This document shows, in pieces, positions 1 through 33,700 of a stretch of 64,000 nt of DNA (the stretch's first letter is position 1; each line of letters starts with the position of its first letter). The translations under genes were made by a program, and so were the position numbers. This DNA is from Lampris incognitus (Eukaryota > Chordata > Actinopteri > Lampriformes > Lampridae). The notes beneath the pieces were generated by a model. That model was given only the letters and a program-made list of their open reading frames with translations. It was not told where the DNA came from and made no database searches. Where the stretch lies: positions 15,838,890 through 15,902,889 of the forward strand of contig NC_079224.1 in the NCBI RefSeq assembly GCF_029633865.1, written 5' to 3'.

Positions 1-1
1 G

Positions 2-20299
<20,298 letters not shown>

Positions 20300-22028
20300 G
20301 GTGTCCGCCTGGAAGGGAGTAGATGAAAGAAAGACATTAATGAAGTTCTCAAGAACATTGGGGGAGATTGCTTCCAGTTGTGCTCCAGTTCAGCACAGCT
20401 GGAGGCAATCAAAGTTTGTAGACCAGCTAGTGTTAGCAAATACAACAAAATTCATTGTAACTGAAATTCTCCCTTTGATATCTTTCACTTTATTTACCCC
20501 AGTAGCTAGCTTGCTATTGCACCCTTTCTCACTGTCTCTCCCTCTCTTTCACAGACTCTGTTTTGCAATCTCTCTCTCTTCTCGGTTTTCCCTTTAGTAC
20601 AAAAGTGACAGTCTGGTCTGTATGTTCCCTCTCTGCGCTGCCTGCCCTGTGGTGTCTGTTATCTCCTGACCTGCACACATACTGGCAGAGGGCCACTGTC
20701 ACCCTTTCAGTGGCCTCTATCCCTCAAGAGCAACATCACAGAGGGGGCTGGGGGCTGAGCAGAGACAACAAGAAAATGAGGAGACGCCCACACTTCCAGT
20801 CACCACTTCCCTGCTGCCATGGAAGCAGCTGACTTCCTGTTTACATTTTAACCTTCTTGTTTGCATTTCATTGATAAAATACTGAGAAAAGCCTGGCTCG
20901 CTGTCTATACTTAGACAAGCCATGGCTTACGCTCCATGTTCTCCTGAAACAATTTTGTGACTGGGGGGGGACACAGTTGGTAGGCCTGTAAATGCTTTCA
21001 CAAGCAATCTGTTGAGGGCACTAAATCTGTGATTACTAACCTTGTAAACTAGATGTAGTATGAAGATAATCATACTGTAGGCAAATTCCATTGGCAGCCT
21101 ACATTTCCCATATTCTTGTGGACATTTGAAATTACTGAATTCATTATTTGGGGTCAGTCTTTGCATTTAAACAGAGTGCATAGAACCAGAGCTGCTAACT
21201 TGGCAAACATAGCTTTAGTCAACTCAGGTCACAGTCTAGTTCAGTGGGGGATAGTAAACACAGTCCCTCCCTGACTTCCTTGGCCTCTGTGTGACCCTAA
21301 AGGCTTCCATCTCACATTGACCTTTTGCTGTGAGTCTTCTCAAGACAGGCCTGCATGCATGAGTATTTTTGGGGGAACGTGGGGAAAAGGACGAAAGGGG
21401 CAACACTGCATGGTAGGTATTAGTGAATAGGGTAAATTCTGTCACAACAGGCTTTCTAAAGGAGCAAAGTCATGAATGCAACAGCAGTCAAATGAGTCCT
21501 CCATCCCTCCCTCTCTCACTCAGAAACCAAACAGAGCCATCATCACCTTACCTTGACTGTTCCTTGAGTCACAACAGGATATAGCTGATATGGGGCCATT
21601 TGTCAGGGACAGAAAGTTCTCGTTCTTGCTACGAACTTTGTCCCACGTCTACACATCAGGAGCATGGAAAATATACGCTACGCCTAACCAAAGAGCTTGT
21701 GCTGACATTATGTAAACTTACACTGTGTTCAAGTATTCAAAAATTTTTTATAATCTAAGCATCATCTGTGTCTAACATCATACATCACCCAGGCGAGGAT
21801 GAATTGGAATCTAAAGGCAAACAGTGAGTGGAGTATTATACTGATAGGTGCTTCTGCTATTGCTTGCATAGTAAAGGTTGAGCTACAAGAGTTTAAGATT
21901 CAACCTACAGTAAAATTCCCCAAAGAATCTACTTGGTACATCTGGCCCCATTATTGCTTCAAATTGGCCGCCAGAAAATTCCCCAACAATTGGACTGCTA
22001 ATTGGACTGAAGTTTCAATACAGCCAAG

Positions 22029-22095
22029 CACTTTTGTCTGGATGGTCCTAGTAGAATAAAAACACTTTTGTCAGGATGGTCCTAGCAGAATTAAA
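22029..22095. repeat. Two-copy tandem repeat (~33 bp)
   Basis: CACTTTTGTC(T/A)GGATGGTCCTAG(T/C)AGAAT occurs twice in direct succession in lpin2 intron 1. Confidence 0.8.
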
Positions 22096-23270
22096 GAACC
22101 CAATGCCCTTTGAATATCAGGACAACAACCTTATCTTAAACTATAAAAAGGCAAGATACCCATTAACAATCCATAGAAGTGTAAAACTAAGTTTGCGTAA
22201 CAGCTGCTGTCATTAGCTATTTCTCCAAGCTACTTGAAAACCCATTTCAGTTTTTAAAATAATTATTTCTGGCTACACACAACTACGATAAATCTGGCTC
22301 ATCCAATGACTTACTGTATTTTAAATAAATAACAGCTTAAAACTGCAATCTTTTAAGATTTTACATGATTTTCTCCATTTAAAATGCAACCACGATGGGG
22401 TAATTCTGTTGGACATCCAACATAGCTGGATGTTGGAATCAGGGAAAACTAGACTTGTTGACATTGATTTTCTCAGACTACAAACAAGGTGTAGTAGACG
22501 GGGTGGATTGTGTTCCGTCAGCTTGCCAGTAAATAGTCAGCACCCTTGTAAAAATGTGAGGCAGTCTAAACTTCAAACTCATCACATTGTTCTGCACTTA
22601 TATTGGTCATCCATCTGACACAAGCATCGCCACATCAGCGTCATGTTTTAATCTTCATTCACACTGGATTTGTTTCCAACACATAGGTGTTTATCGCTGC
22701 ACCAGTGTTCGTCCTACCCGGTCAAAATATTTCAACGGCGGCAGTATATGGAGACTGGAGTGTCGCCAACTGTAGCGAAGATGACAATATCATGTAACCC
22801 GACCTCGTGAGCCAGATGGATAAAATAATAATTCATTAATGGAGAAACGTTACAGATTGCAGCTTTAAATTTGTTAAGTCAGTCAGAATTTAGATAGTTT
22901 TTCATGTTCATGATGTTCATGGGCAGGCAGCAAAACCTTAAGCATAGTCAAGAAGGAGGTTTAATGAAAAACTCCACTTTGTCTAATCCCCATTTTTAAG
23001 AGTCATATTCTCCCCAATAAATGCAGCAAATCTAGGCAACCAGAGCAAGATGATTCAAGACAATAGAAAACTATCCCTGTGGCATACATCTAAGTTACAA
23101 AAAGAGCGTAACACAACCTCAACACAGACTGTGTTCATCTATGATTCATTGTGCCCAGGTATTGAGCCACCAGGCATGGCTGACAAAAATAAACTGAAAC
23201 CACCCGAGTATGCCCTCCAGCATCAATTCATGGCTACAGTCAATTATCACACCTGTCCAACCTGACTCAC

Positions 23271-23444
23271 CAAGGACCAGGAGGACCTCAGAGACGGGGA
23301 ATCATCTTGTTCACTGTTGTCTGTGTTGTCTTCCGTATTGCTACCAAGGGACTCCATGTCCCCCCAGGACCGAAGTCTCTTCATCACTGCTGGTAGACCA
23401 ACAGTACTTGTCTTGCCCACCTCAGGATACTCCAATAGGAGCAT
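23271..23444 (-). CDS. lpin2: Candidate alternative first coding exon of lpin2
   Basis: An open stretch on the lpin2 strand within lpin2 intron 1 has ATGs at 23444 and further on (for example the one starting MKRLRSWGDMESLGS). It ends exactly in a good donor (TTG followed by GTGAGT, donor at 23270-23269) after a whole codon. Splicing to exon 2 at 20308 would read ...[17 protein letters not shown], in frame, adding up to 61 residues before the usual start. The peptide is Ser/Asp/Glu-rich (TEDNTDNSEQDDSPS) and has no repeat character. No transcript evidence is available here, so the exon's 5' limit and use are inferred. A chance open frame is possible, but donor, phase and composition all agree. 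Confidence 0.55.
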
Positions 23445-25899
23445 GGTTTCCCTCTTTTTCAGAATGGTGGTAATGGCTCCCTGTCATCCTGGTTCCAATC
23501 TTAAATACTACCCTCCCAATTGCCTTGGAATAACCTTTGCAGGGATAAACACAAAAACCTAAAAAACCACCACTTGATGTCTGTGGCAATTATGCAATAT
23601 GTCATAAATGTACCCAGTCCTATGGGCTGTCCTTTGCATGGGGTTATGTGGTAGGATTATTGCTTAGGTCTTATCCAATCAAGTGGAAGTACACTGACAC
23701 TTCAGCCAATCATTTTGGTCCTTTAAATCAGTGGGTGTACAGCTGATAAGGGGCAGTTAGTTCTTGTGAAGGGATACTGAATGTTTGCTTGTTGATAAAG
23801 GCACGAGCTTGACAAGCTTGGAGAAAAGGCCAGGCTGCAGGTAACAGCATGATATTTTTGCCAAGTCAGTCACATGTGCAGTACTGTGGTTACTGTGTGT
23901 ACTCATTTCTGTGGATGATTAATCAAGGATCTTCTCCTGCTCACTTGTTATCAAAGCGAACCAATGAGATGCCCATGCACTCGACTTCAAAATGCTGATA
24001 AATGTCCAATACACTGAAAATTTTTAAACTTTCTTCACACTACACCTACATTGCATTACTCCTCCAAATAAAAAATGTGTTGAGCATGGCAAAAGAGGTA
24101 AGCCTAAGCTCTGTGAGTCTACGCTTAAGTACTACAACAACTTGTTTGAATAAGTCTGTATGCAAATTTTAAGTATCAGTTCTATTCTGTATCTAAAAAA
24201 CAGACAAATGTGCTCCGTATTGAAAACAGCGACAAACTGGGACAAGTTCCTCCTGAGGTGATCCACTGTGGTTTGGCTTGCTGCATATCCTGACTGGCTG
24301 CAATAAGTGGAAAAACTCAAACATAACACAAGTGAAAAGTCCTGTCCCATCTAGTATATAGTTTGCACACACCATCAAAAAAACACACATTCTGAGTTGA
24401 CGATTGATGAGCTTGTTCTCCTTCATTGCATATTGTACCAGAAGCCACTGTATATTTGAGGCAGAATGTACAAGGGATGTAATTTTCAACACAAAACGCA
24501 GAATATTATCACAGTAGAAAAAAAGCCTTAACAGCCAGCAAGGCAAAAAGTCACCATATCAGAAATAAACAAATACCCAGGTCAAGAATTAACTCTATAT
24601 TTACATTTAAAAGGATTGTGTCATTCTGAATCACTGAACAAGGTAACGCTAATATTATGCCAAACAGTCCAAGGCCTATCATTTTGCTTTGATGACAACA
24701 GAATTAGCCCCTTTAACTGGGTTGGCATGTCAACCCTGTGTAGATGGGGTTCATATTATACTCTTCACATATAAGACTACTCTGAACTACACATTGACTA
24801 TGTCAACCTATGAAACATACAGCCACAAAGCTACTACACCTCATGATCTAAAATGACAGTAGGGAGTAATATCACTGCCCAAGCAACAAGAAAGTCAACC
24901 TACATAATTCTACTGCCCGGAAAATAGCCATAGTGAAAATTTAAATAGCTGAAAGAATTGGGACAAACAGCTTTGGCCTCTCAATAAACATTCAGAATTT
25001 TTCAGCCTCATGGCAAATTTCTCCAGCTGCTCAGCAAACCATGGTTAACGACACATCTGCAAGTTGCAATCATTTTTAAAAGAGGGGAATTCTGGGCTGA
25101 ACTACTGTTGCTGCTACTATTGTAGGAAACTGACGGGATTGTTTCTTAACAAATTTTGCTTCAAATTCTGGTTTTATGTATCAAGCCCTAACGATGATAT
25201 CAACAATCCTTATTTTACGATCGCTGATTCGTTGAACCCATCTAGACGACAGGGTGAAACAGCAGGATCCCTTCTGAATGTGTAAACCGTTAGTGTGGGA
25301 CTGTCTAGCGTCACATCTACATAGAGCTCCACAAACGTCAAAACACTGAAAAAGAATCACAGATGTTTGGTTCGAACTTCATCACACTGCCTTGTTAATC
25401 ATGAAATGATTCCCCGTGAGGTGGCCAAAAGCCAAGAATTTACCAAAAGCCAAGAATTAACCACACTCCAGTGTGTAAACTGCCGGTGGTTGGTGAGTTG
25501 GCAAGATTGGTAACTTGCCAGGAATTTTGAATTGAACCTCAATAAACGTTAGCTAGCCAGTTGGACGCATACAGTTGATGTTACAATCACATGGGAAGCG
25601 CTCAGCTAACTTTAGCCATTTTCATAACGTATGCTAGCTAACCAAATCGTTAACACAGAACTTGGGGGGGTGGGAATGGTATTCATAAACGTAATGGCAC
25701 CTAAAAATAAACGGTCTGTGAATGTATGGATTACGGGTGTATTACGGAAACAACAAATTGATGCAAAAAAACAAAACCACACACCATTTTGTGAGGCTTG
25801 TGTCTACTTTATGTGTTGTCTGACACGGAGGGGAATCGAGCTATTAGCAGGAAACCGGAGCGTAGATAAAATGAATGAATGGACTCGGAGCTCGGCTAG

Positions 25900-26660
25900 T
25901 GAACGCTGGAAGCCGCTCTCCAGTTAACTTCCACCAGAGTTCACCTCAGCTAGCGCCGGGTTAACCTTCACAGCAGCAGGGCGCAATCGGGACTAGTTAA
26001 CCGGCGCCAGCCAGCTGTCAGTTTCCCGTGTACGGCTGCGATTGGAAACGTCTCCAGCGTTTAACGCCGCACGGTGAATATTTCGGCAAATTCTCCCATC
26101 TCGAAGTCCAAGTCATTTACCGTTTAGGGACGTTAGCTAGCCTCCCGGTTTGGCTAACGTTAGCTAACGGGAGGACCCGAGAAGACCGTCGGTGGCAGCG
26201 GCGGACGGCTGCGAGTTAAACGCGTCGATCCCGACCCTCACGCCGATTTACCTTTCAGTTTCTTCAGTTGGACGTCGTCGATGAGGGATGGATGTTCGTC
26301 TTCAGCAGGTCCCCATATTTCCCCCCTCCGAGAGCTCCTTCAAAGCCTCCTGACGCGTCGGAGTGTGGACCACACACACACACACAGCGGATGAACTGCC
26401 GCTCGCTGGAAATAGCAGGCTGACGTTGATGAGGCAGGGAGCCCCGCGCTGGTAACGCGCTAGCACAGCTGCGACGACGAGACCGGTTTGCTCCGACCGG
26501 CAAAGTTGTGTGCTAGTGCACAATTGTCAACAAACCCCCCCCCCCCCCCCGACGTCTCAACCTCTCCACTGACCCACCTTTACAAGCCTACTCCAACCGT
26601 CAATGGGAGGTCACGTAGCCGGTGCCAGACCTCAGATGTACGTCGCGTGGGATCAAAGCG
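25900..26660 (-). promoter_or_regulatory. CpG-rich promoter region of lpin2
   Basis: CG dinucleotides are dense here (many CGCC, GCGG, ACGTCG words) against a CpG-poor surround. The patch covers the candidate non-coding exon donor at 26252 and faces the myom1 3' end. This fits a broad housekeeping-type promoter. No individual factor site is claimed. Confidence 0.5.
26252..26510 (-). other. lpin2: lpin2 5' non-coding exon (approximate)
   Basis: A strong donor (AAAG followed by GTAAAT) lies at 26251-26250 on the minus strand, at the edge of a GC/CpG-rich patch. It is the only convincing 5' exon upstream of the coding exon at 20308, leaving a first intron of about 5.9 kb. The upstream boundary is a guess; I see no TATA box, as expected of a CpG-type promoter. 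Confidence 0.55.
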
Positions 26661-27206
26661 TCCGCTAAATGAAATTGTCAGCAAAAACAAAAAACAAAAA
26701 ACGAGACTTCCGCAGAGCGAGTGTGCCTTTTTTTAATAGTACAACAGCTTGTCATAAAAGCAACAGTTGAATTTATATAGCCCAACAGGTTGAGTTTTGA
26801 ACCATCTGCAGAAAGGCATTCCTTAATTAACCTGTGCGGATTCCCCATTAGCATAACTTCTGCTTAACTAGTTCTACTGACGAAGCCTGCAGGCCTCGAA
26901 TCATGCATTATGTGTGCACAGACCCATCCATGGCTTTCAGGCTGTGCAAAATACAAAGTAAACCAGTTTTGCTCTTGCCGTTAACGTGTTAAAATTCAAA
27001 TCAGTTATGTATATTTCATGCTCTACTTTCCTTTAAAAAATTTTTTTATCCTTTCCTTTGATTTTTCATAATGACTGACATACCTAGCTTGCAAACAAGA
27101 CATTGATAGTACACGTTATACTACACACAGTGCAATTAATACACAGACATTTAAAGTTGATAATAAGAGTTCTATTCAGTGGAACAAGCCATTTGTCTCC
27201 ACAGGC

Positions 27207-27246
<40 letters not shown>

Positions 27247-27675
27247 TTTTTTTAAGTTTTCCAACACAGAGCACATAGCAAGTAAAAAGTTCAGGACATC
27301 AATATTTCTTTTCTGTTTTTTTACATAAGCCTTGGGGCGACATTGGTTTGTGAGTTTAAAGGTTATCCAAACTGAACGTTATAACAGTGTGGTAAGATGG
27401 TGACTGCTTTGCGTTAACATTTTCTTTCTCAAGCAAAGACTAATGTACTAAACAGGTCAACCATCTCTGGTTTTACACAAAACACTGATAGCAGCCAAGT
27501 GACAGGAGACATCTCAAGCATCTGCAGGTAGACATGTACTTTCTTCCTCAACATTTTTCCTCGCTACAACATTCCACGCTCACATCCATGACCAGCAATG
27601 CCGAAAGCTCTTTAAAGCAAAGTGCATGAAAGAAGCAGAGGGGAGAGCGTTGTCATTTTCTACCCAGATTCATCT
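26660..27675. other. Spacer between lpin2 5' end and myom1 3' end
   Basis: About 1 kb without coding potential. It contains an (AT)n run at 27209-27244 and otherwise unremarkable AT-rich sequence. Part of it may be extended myom1 3' UTR. Confidence 0.5.
27209..27244. repeat. (AT)n microsatellite
   Basis: Pure AT dinucleotides downstream of myom1. Confidence 0.95.
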
Positions 27676-27681
27676 TTTATT
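27676..27681 (-). terminator. myom1 poly(A) signal AATAAA
   Basis: TTTATT on the plus strand reads AATAAA on the minus strand, about 105 bases past the myom1 stop. It is the first canonical hexamer downstream. Confidence 0.6.
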
Positions 27682-27785
27682 TAGGCTGCTTTGGTACACA
27701 GACATGCACTGAGGTAAAAGGCTTTGGAGATGGCCTGGCCATCCATCTTCCTCATCCGCTTTCTCTTATCAAAATAGATTGTCCT

Positions 27786-30700
27786 TCACTCCTTCTCCTT
27801 GCTTTCCTCATCCTCTGGGAAGTAGACGCTGACGGTAAACTTGCCGGCCTCTTTTCCGTACTTGTTCTTGACAAGCAGGGCATATTTGCCCGAGTCGGCC
27901 GTGCTGACCGCAGCGATGGTGATGCTGGCGAACTTCCCGTGCTCAAACTTGAGGGTGTAGCGGTCATCGGACTGCAGCTCCTTGTCGTTTTTCACCCAGC
28001 ACACCTCAGGCGTAGGATCGCCCCACACATTGCCAGTCAGATTCAGGGACTAGAAGAGAGAAGGGAGATAGCTTTATTGCTATTCTGTTATTTTCTTTTC
28101 ATGAATTTGTGCATGTCAGTCTTTTTTTTTTATGAATTCATGTGTCATGTTTGTGTCATGCAGCATAGGAGTACAAGGCAGTTCCCTTCAGTGGTCACAA
28201 GGAAGAGACAGAAGAAGTGATAAAGGAGGGAGAGAAAAACATAAACACAGTGACTATGTAGAGGGACTATATCTAATCTATTTACCTTGCCTTCTTGGAT
28301 TGTAACCACATCTGGCAAGCCTCCAATGACACGAGCACGGTCTAAATAGAAATCATAATAAAAGAGATAGCCAATGAGCAAACACCCATTCACACAGTCG
28401 GTCACATACAATGTTATATACAGAAGTACCCATCTCCAGCTGTAGATTCAGTTAACTGGAGGAAAACATATAACATAGTAGGTTTATTAAACTGTCAGTC
28501 TGTGAAAATGGCCAAGTATGACTTAATGTTTAAAATATGCTCAAATGCATTACAATAGTTTTGTATGAATATAAAATGCCTTTGTTGCATGTATAACCAG
28601 CAATAATTGTAGTTGACACATGCTGCCATTTTAGATATCCATTCAAGTTTAAGACTTTTTTTCCCAAGTACAGCCTTTTTTTATTTCTTTATGCCTGTAT
28701 TTCAAAGTTGTTGACAGGTCATTCTCCTGAACAGACATTCTTAACTGTTTCAGAAAGATATGGGTCTTAATGTAAGTCGACCTCATACATCGTTTCCACA
28801 CTTAAATCCTGTAATATTTTTTAATTAAAACCTTCGCTGCCTCTAACACCAGGAAAAAGAAAAAGTTACTACATCATTTACACCACTTACTTCTCTCTGC
28901 AATTGCTGCCGCTCTAAAGGAAGGAAGGAGACAGAGGCATTGTCAGAAGCATCTCAAAGCGAGTTAGGGCTTTTTTTTGTTCTAAATATTTAACAATGCA
29001 GGGAAATATACTTTGAGTGGGGTGCCTCTAAAAGGGCACACAGAGTACACTTATTTTTAAATTTGAGATGACTGGTCACTTTTTTCTTTTATATAAACAT
29101 ATCCTCTTTAGTCATACAACCAGAAATATACGAATTACACAACAGCCGGCTCACAACACATGAGTTTGTCCACTTACTTCAGCCTCTGGAACTCTTCAAA
29201 CGCCTCTTCCCATGCTGCATCAAAACAAACAGCAAGTCAGATGTGACAGCTAGGTTCAATTTACTGCTAGCGTACAATGGGTGAATTGTAAACAGAGGAG
29301 GTGTGATCCAACGCTTGTTTTTTTGTGTGCCAGACAGTAATGTGGGAAATGCATGCACCATTTCAGAAAAAAAAAAAGAAAAAAAATCTGAATCAGAAGT
29401 GCTATTGTCATTCTGACTCCGCTAAAACGCCCTCACATACCCTTTCCAGACAGGTCAAAGACCCTCTTGAGTCCGTCCTTGCCGTCAAAGATGTCCATGG
29501 TGTATTTGCCCTTGTCCTTCTCAGTGGGTTCATTGATTTTGAGCCAAAGCTGCTCTCCCGTGACACCGGACTGCACCCTGTCCGAGCTGGCGATCTTAGC
29601 ATCTCTGATAGAGAGAAAAGCGCATGGGGATGATTTCTGTTGCATATTTAAAGCAGAGGTCTGGTTGTATGTAAAAAAAACAAAACAGAACAAAACAACA
29701 AAAAAAACAACTTAGAGCATCAAAATAGGTCAACAGCGACAATCCCTTCATTGAGGTTCTTCTTCTTCTTCTTACAGGTTACATGTCTGAAATTCCTGAA
29801 CTGATGAAAAATCATGACCCTGTAATGGGATACATGATGATTCTGAGCTCTACATACCACTTGCAGGGGTGGGCAACATGATCCAGAAAGGGCAGGTGCG
29901 GGTGCAGTTCTTTGTTCCAACCAAGCAGTTACACACTTGATTCTGTTATTCAACCAATAGTCTTTACTAAGGACCTTAATTTGTAGACTCAGGTGGATGT
30001 CATGTTAGCCATCCCTGACGGGGGATGGGCAACATGACATCTTAGATCTTAGATCTTATTTGTTCTGACCATTACATCTTCACGAGGTTATGTAGCGGTG
30101 TATGCCAGACAGAAGAACAGGAAAAGGTGTGATATGTGTCCCAAGGATGTGATGGATGGCGTTCGGGTGGCGTGGCAGTCTATTCCGTTGCCTACCAATA
30201 TGGGGATCGCCAGTTCGAATCCCCGTGTTACCTTTGGCTTGGTCAGGCATCCCTAAAGACACAATTGGCCGTGTCTGCGGGTGGGAAGCAAGATGTGGGT
30301 ATGTATCCTGGTCGCTGCAGTAGTGCCTCCTCTGGTCAGTTGGGGCGCCTGTTTGGGGGGGGGGGGGGGGGGTAGCGTGATCCTCCCATGCGCTACATCC
30401 CCCTGGCGAAACTCCTCACACTGTCAGGTGAAAAGAGGCAGTTGGCGATGCCACATGTATCGGAGGAGGCATGTGGTAGTCTGCAGCCCTCCCCGGACAG
30501 GCAGAGGGGGTGGAGCAGCGACCAGGACAGCTCGGAAGAGTGGGGTAATTGGATGGGTACAATTGGGAAGAAAAAAAGAGGGGGGGTCCAAAGAAAAAAG
30601 GATGTGATGGACGGACATACTTGTGAAGCCAGCCAACACGCTGTTCTTCAGTGTAGTAAGTGACATTGGAGTAGAGGATGATGCCATGCTCAGTACTGAG

Positions 30701-33700
30701 CACGCTGACCTCAGTGGAGGAGTTGGCTGAAGGGAGAGGAATACATGGATTATATGTGGAGAATGATGGTGTTCAAAATACAATATGGCATGCTTTAGAT
30801 GGTCATTCTAACCATGAGAAATGAGAAAAAGTGTGCATGGTTTGCTTTTTCTGTACGGTTTGCTATGAGTTGTTGTCCAAAGTAAAGCATGAGTTAGCCA
30901 GAAACAGACAGGACAGCACATTAACATTGGCTGATTTATGGTTTGAAAGCTCACCAATAACCCTGAACAGCTCATTCATAACAGCCTGGTAGCCTGAAAA
31001 GAGAGGAGAATGTTAATTAGAAGACTTAATAATATGCAATATATAATGTTGTTTTTCTGACAGAATCCGCGGTACAGATTTATAATTTCAAAGCGGTGGA
31101 TATGTAAAGCTCGGAAAAAAAGAAAACCCACCTTCATCAGTCAGATTGAACGTGCTCTTATCTTTGCCTCGCTCGTCCTTCAGCCTGACTTCGTAAATTC
31201 CTGCATCCTGCTTGGAAATCTGCAGTTTGAAGTAAAGGCAACGTTAGCGTCCAAGAGAAAGCAACGGATTCCCTTCTATCTTGAACAGAGAGGGGACTCC
31301 AGATAATTCTTGGTACAAATAAAACAGACAGTTGAGACAGGGCACGACAGAGACTAAGTAAACCGAAAAGGCAAGCTTTTCTCCTGCTGAGGATGGCGCA
31401 GGCTTTAGAGAGAACATCGATATGAAAAGGTGAGACAAGGAGGACACATGGACAGTTAATAGGTGGCAACTTATGGCAGCAAAGTATCTGTCCAGACTTT
31501 GGGTCTCGGTGGTGGGGGAACGTCCGCGGCTGGTTTCTTTTTTGCTTCCTTTTCTTTCTCTTTCTCTTGCTTAATAACACACTGTAAATTAGACAGATAA
31601 GCCAGTTAATGCCAGCGCCCCTGACAGGAGTGGCAGTGAGCAAGGCCGCCGCTCCTGAGCTCATGCAACAACTCCAACCCTCTCTTTGTTGCTCATGTTC
31701 AAACAGCTCCAATTAATGGGTTAACATCAGTCAAACTTCACTGGCGGCGACTGACGGATGACTTTTTTTTTATTTTGATATACTCTATTGATCCCCGTTG
31801 GGAAATTACGCTCTGCACTTAACCCATCTTAGCTGGGTAGCTAGGAGCAGTGGGCAGCCGCAGCACCCGGGCACCAACTCCCGTTCGTCTTGCCATGCCT
31901 CGGTCAGGGGCACAAACAGGAGTATTAACCCTAACATGCATGTCTTTTTGATGGTGGGGCAAACCGGAGCACCCGGAAAAAACCCACCGCACACACTGGG
32001 AGAACATGCAAACTCCACACAGAGGACGACCTGGGATGACCCCCAATGTTGGACAAACCTGGGGTTCGAACCCAGGACTTTCTTGCTGTGAGGCAACAGC
32101 GCTAACCACTGCGCCACCGTGTCGCCCATATATTGATTTTCATATCCTCAGTATAAGCTGAATATTTGAATATGGTGAATGCAGCGGCCAGTGAAGTTAG
32201 ACTGAATATAAAAGTTACCGTGACAGATAAGTGTAGTAATTCAACACACGGGTGAACCATATATTTAGGATATATGGGCATAAATGTTGTGGAATGTGAA
32301 CATGTCAAATATTCATATAAAACTTCATATACATTTAGGGGTAAAATACTCTTCACTTGCATCATTAAATGACTGTGCCCGATATCGGCCGTTTCCAATA
32401 ACGCAACATGCCAACATGCCAGTTCCAATAGCAACAGAACGCTACGATGAAATATGAATATTCTTAACAGTTTCATCATTTATGAGCCCGTGTGTCAGAG
32501 AGGGAGGGTAAGCAGTGTAGCGTCTAGTCTGTGTCTACAACAGAAGCGTAGCAGCACCAAAAGCACTGCTTGTAGCTTTCTATCCCATAAACTGGCAGCT
32601 CCCAATAAGACATGCTTCTCCCTCCTACTGCCTGACCTTTCCAATATTAAAGGTCAACACGACATCGTTTTTCTCGATCTTTTTGGCGTCCTCGTCATCC
32701 TCTTCGATCTCAAGTTTGTCCTTGTACCAGGTAATCTTAGTCTCTGGCTTGATGTTTCCTATCTGTTGGAGAAGAGTGATGAGAGGGCTGAGGGAAAAAA
32801 CAAGTGTGTCAGCCATTTCTCTACTAGGCTACATTGATCTCTTGATCTAACGTCAAGTATAGGAATAGTACAGCCACCCAATGACACTGAAATACTTTTT
32901 TTTACCGTGCACTTCAAAAGCACATTGCATTCCGAGGTGACAGTGAAATCAAGGTACTCCACAAAGTGAGGACCTGTGGGTGGACGGAGAAAAGACGGCC
33001 TCAGTGGCGAAACTTCATTTTAATGTCCGTTTGTTTTCTTTTTGAGTGTTTGAGTTCCATTACTTAAAAAGAGTCATCTCCCATATCTAAAATGTCTTAC
33101 CTTGTTTCCTGACCCACTCTGCCCTTTCAAATTCGGATTTCTTCTGAAGCTCTCTGAACTCTGGAAAAGAACGACAGCAGCAAAAACATTACACAATTTC
33201 TGAGTGGAGCAGAAAAATGGGACAAAGTATAAAATCACATTACTTCAAACAGTCAAATCTATCAATTTATGATGCTATTAATAAAGAAAAACAAAGACGC
33301 AGTCAAGTGAGGAAAGCTCGTCTTCTGCTGCCCCCTAATGGACACCCTGTTAAACTACCTCCAGCATAGCATGAGATGAACACGCTGTGTGAAAGTCATT
33401 CTACATACAAAGCAGTCTACAGTCTCTCAGCCGAGGAGAAACACCTGCTGCAATCCCACTACTATTTTCAACAGAAGCACAATATCGATAAGGGGGATGA
33501 ATTTGGATGACGAGTCTTACCCTCTCCAATAAGCACCAGGCTGGTTGTACCCTTGGCCTTGCCGTCCACAAGGTTGAAGGTGAAAGTACCCTCATCGGTG
33601 ACCTCCAGAGAGTCCATGAACATCTCAATGATGCCAGTAGTCTTGTCAAAGCTCATAGAGTATTTCTGAAAAGAAAAAGGGCATCCTGATCTGTTTTAAG

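Larger units (their letters stand above)
20309..26251 (-). other. lpin2 intron 1
   Basis: Long intron between the 5' exon and the first common coding exon. Besides the candidate alternative exon at 23271-23444, it holds a two-copy tandem repeat of ~33 bp at 22029-22095. The rest is AT-rich sequence in which I recognise no gene, RNA or mobile element. Confidence 0.6.

Noticed and set aside
21545-21620. Possible extra lpin2 exon ending at a GTAAGG donor
   Set aside because: The donor is acceptable but no open frame, clear acceptor or promoter-like context supports it.
29870-30035. AGGGGTGGGCAACATG at one end and GGGGATGGGCAACATG at the other
   Set aside because: It suggests a small hAT-like MITE, but I could not find a convincing terminal inverted repeat or 8-bp target duplication.
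30136-30663. Overlapping plus-strand frames of about 80-110 residues
   Set aside because: They lie within the type-C SINE; similar frames recur in every copy of that SINE.
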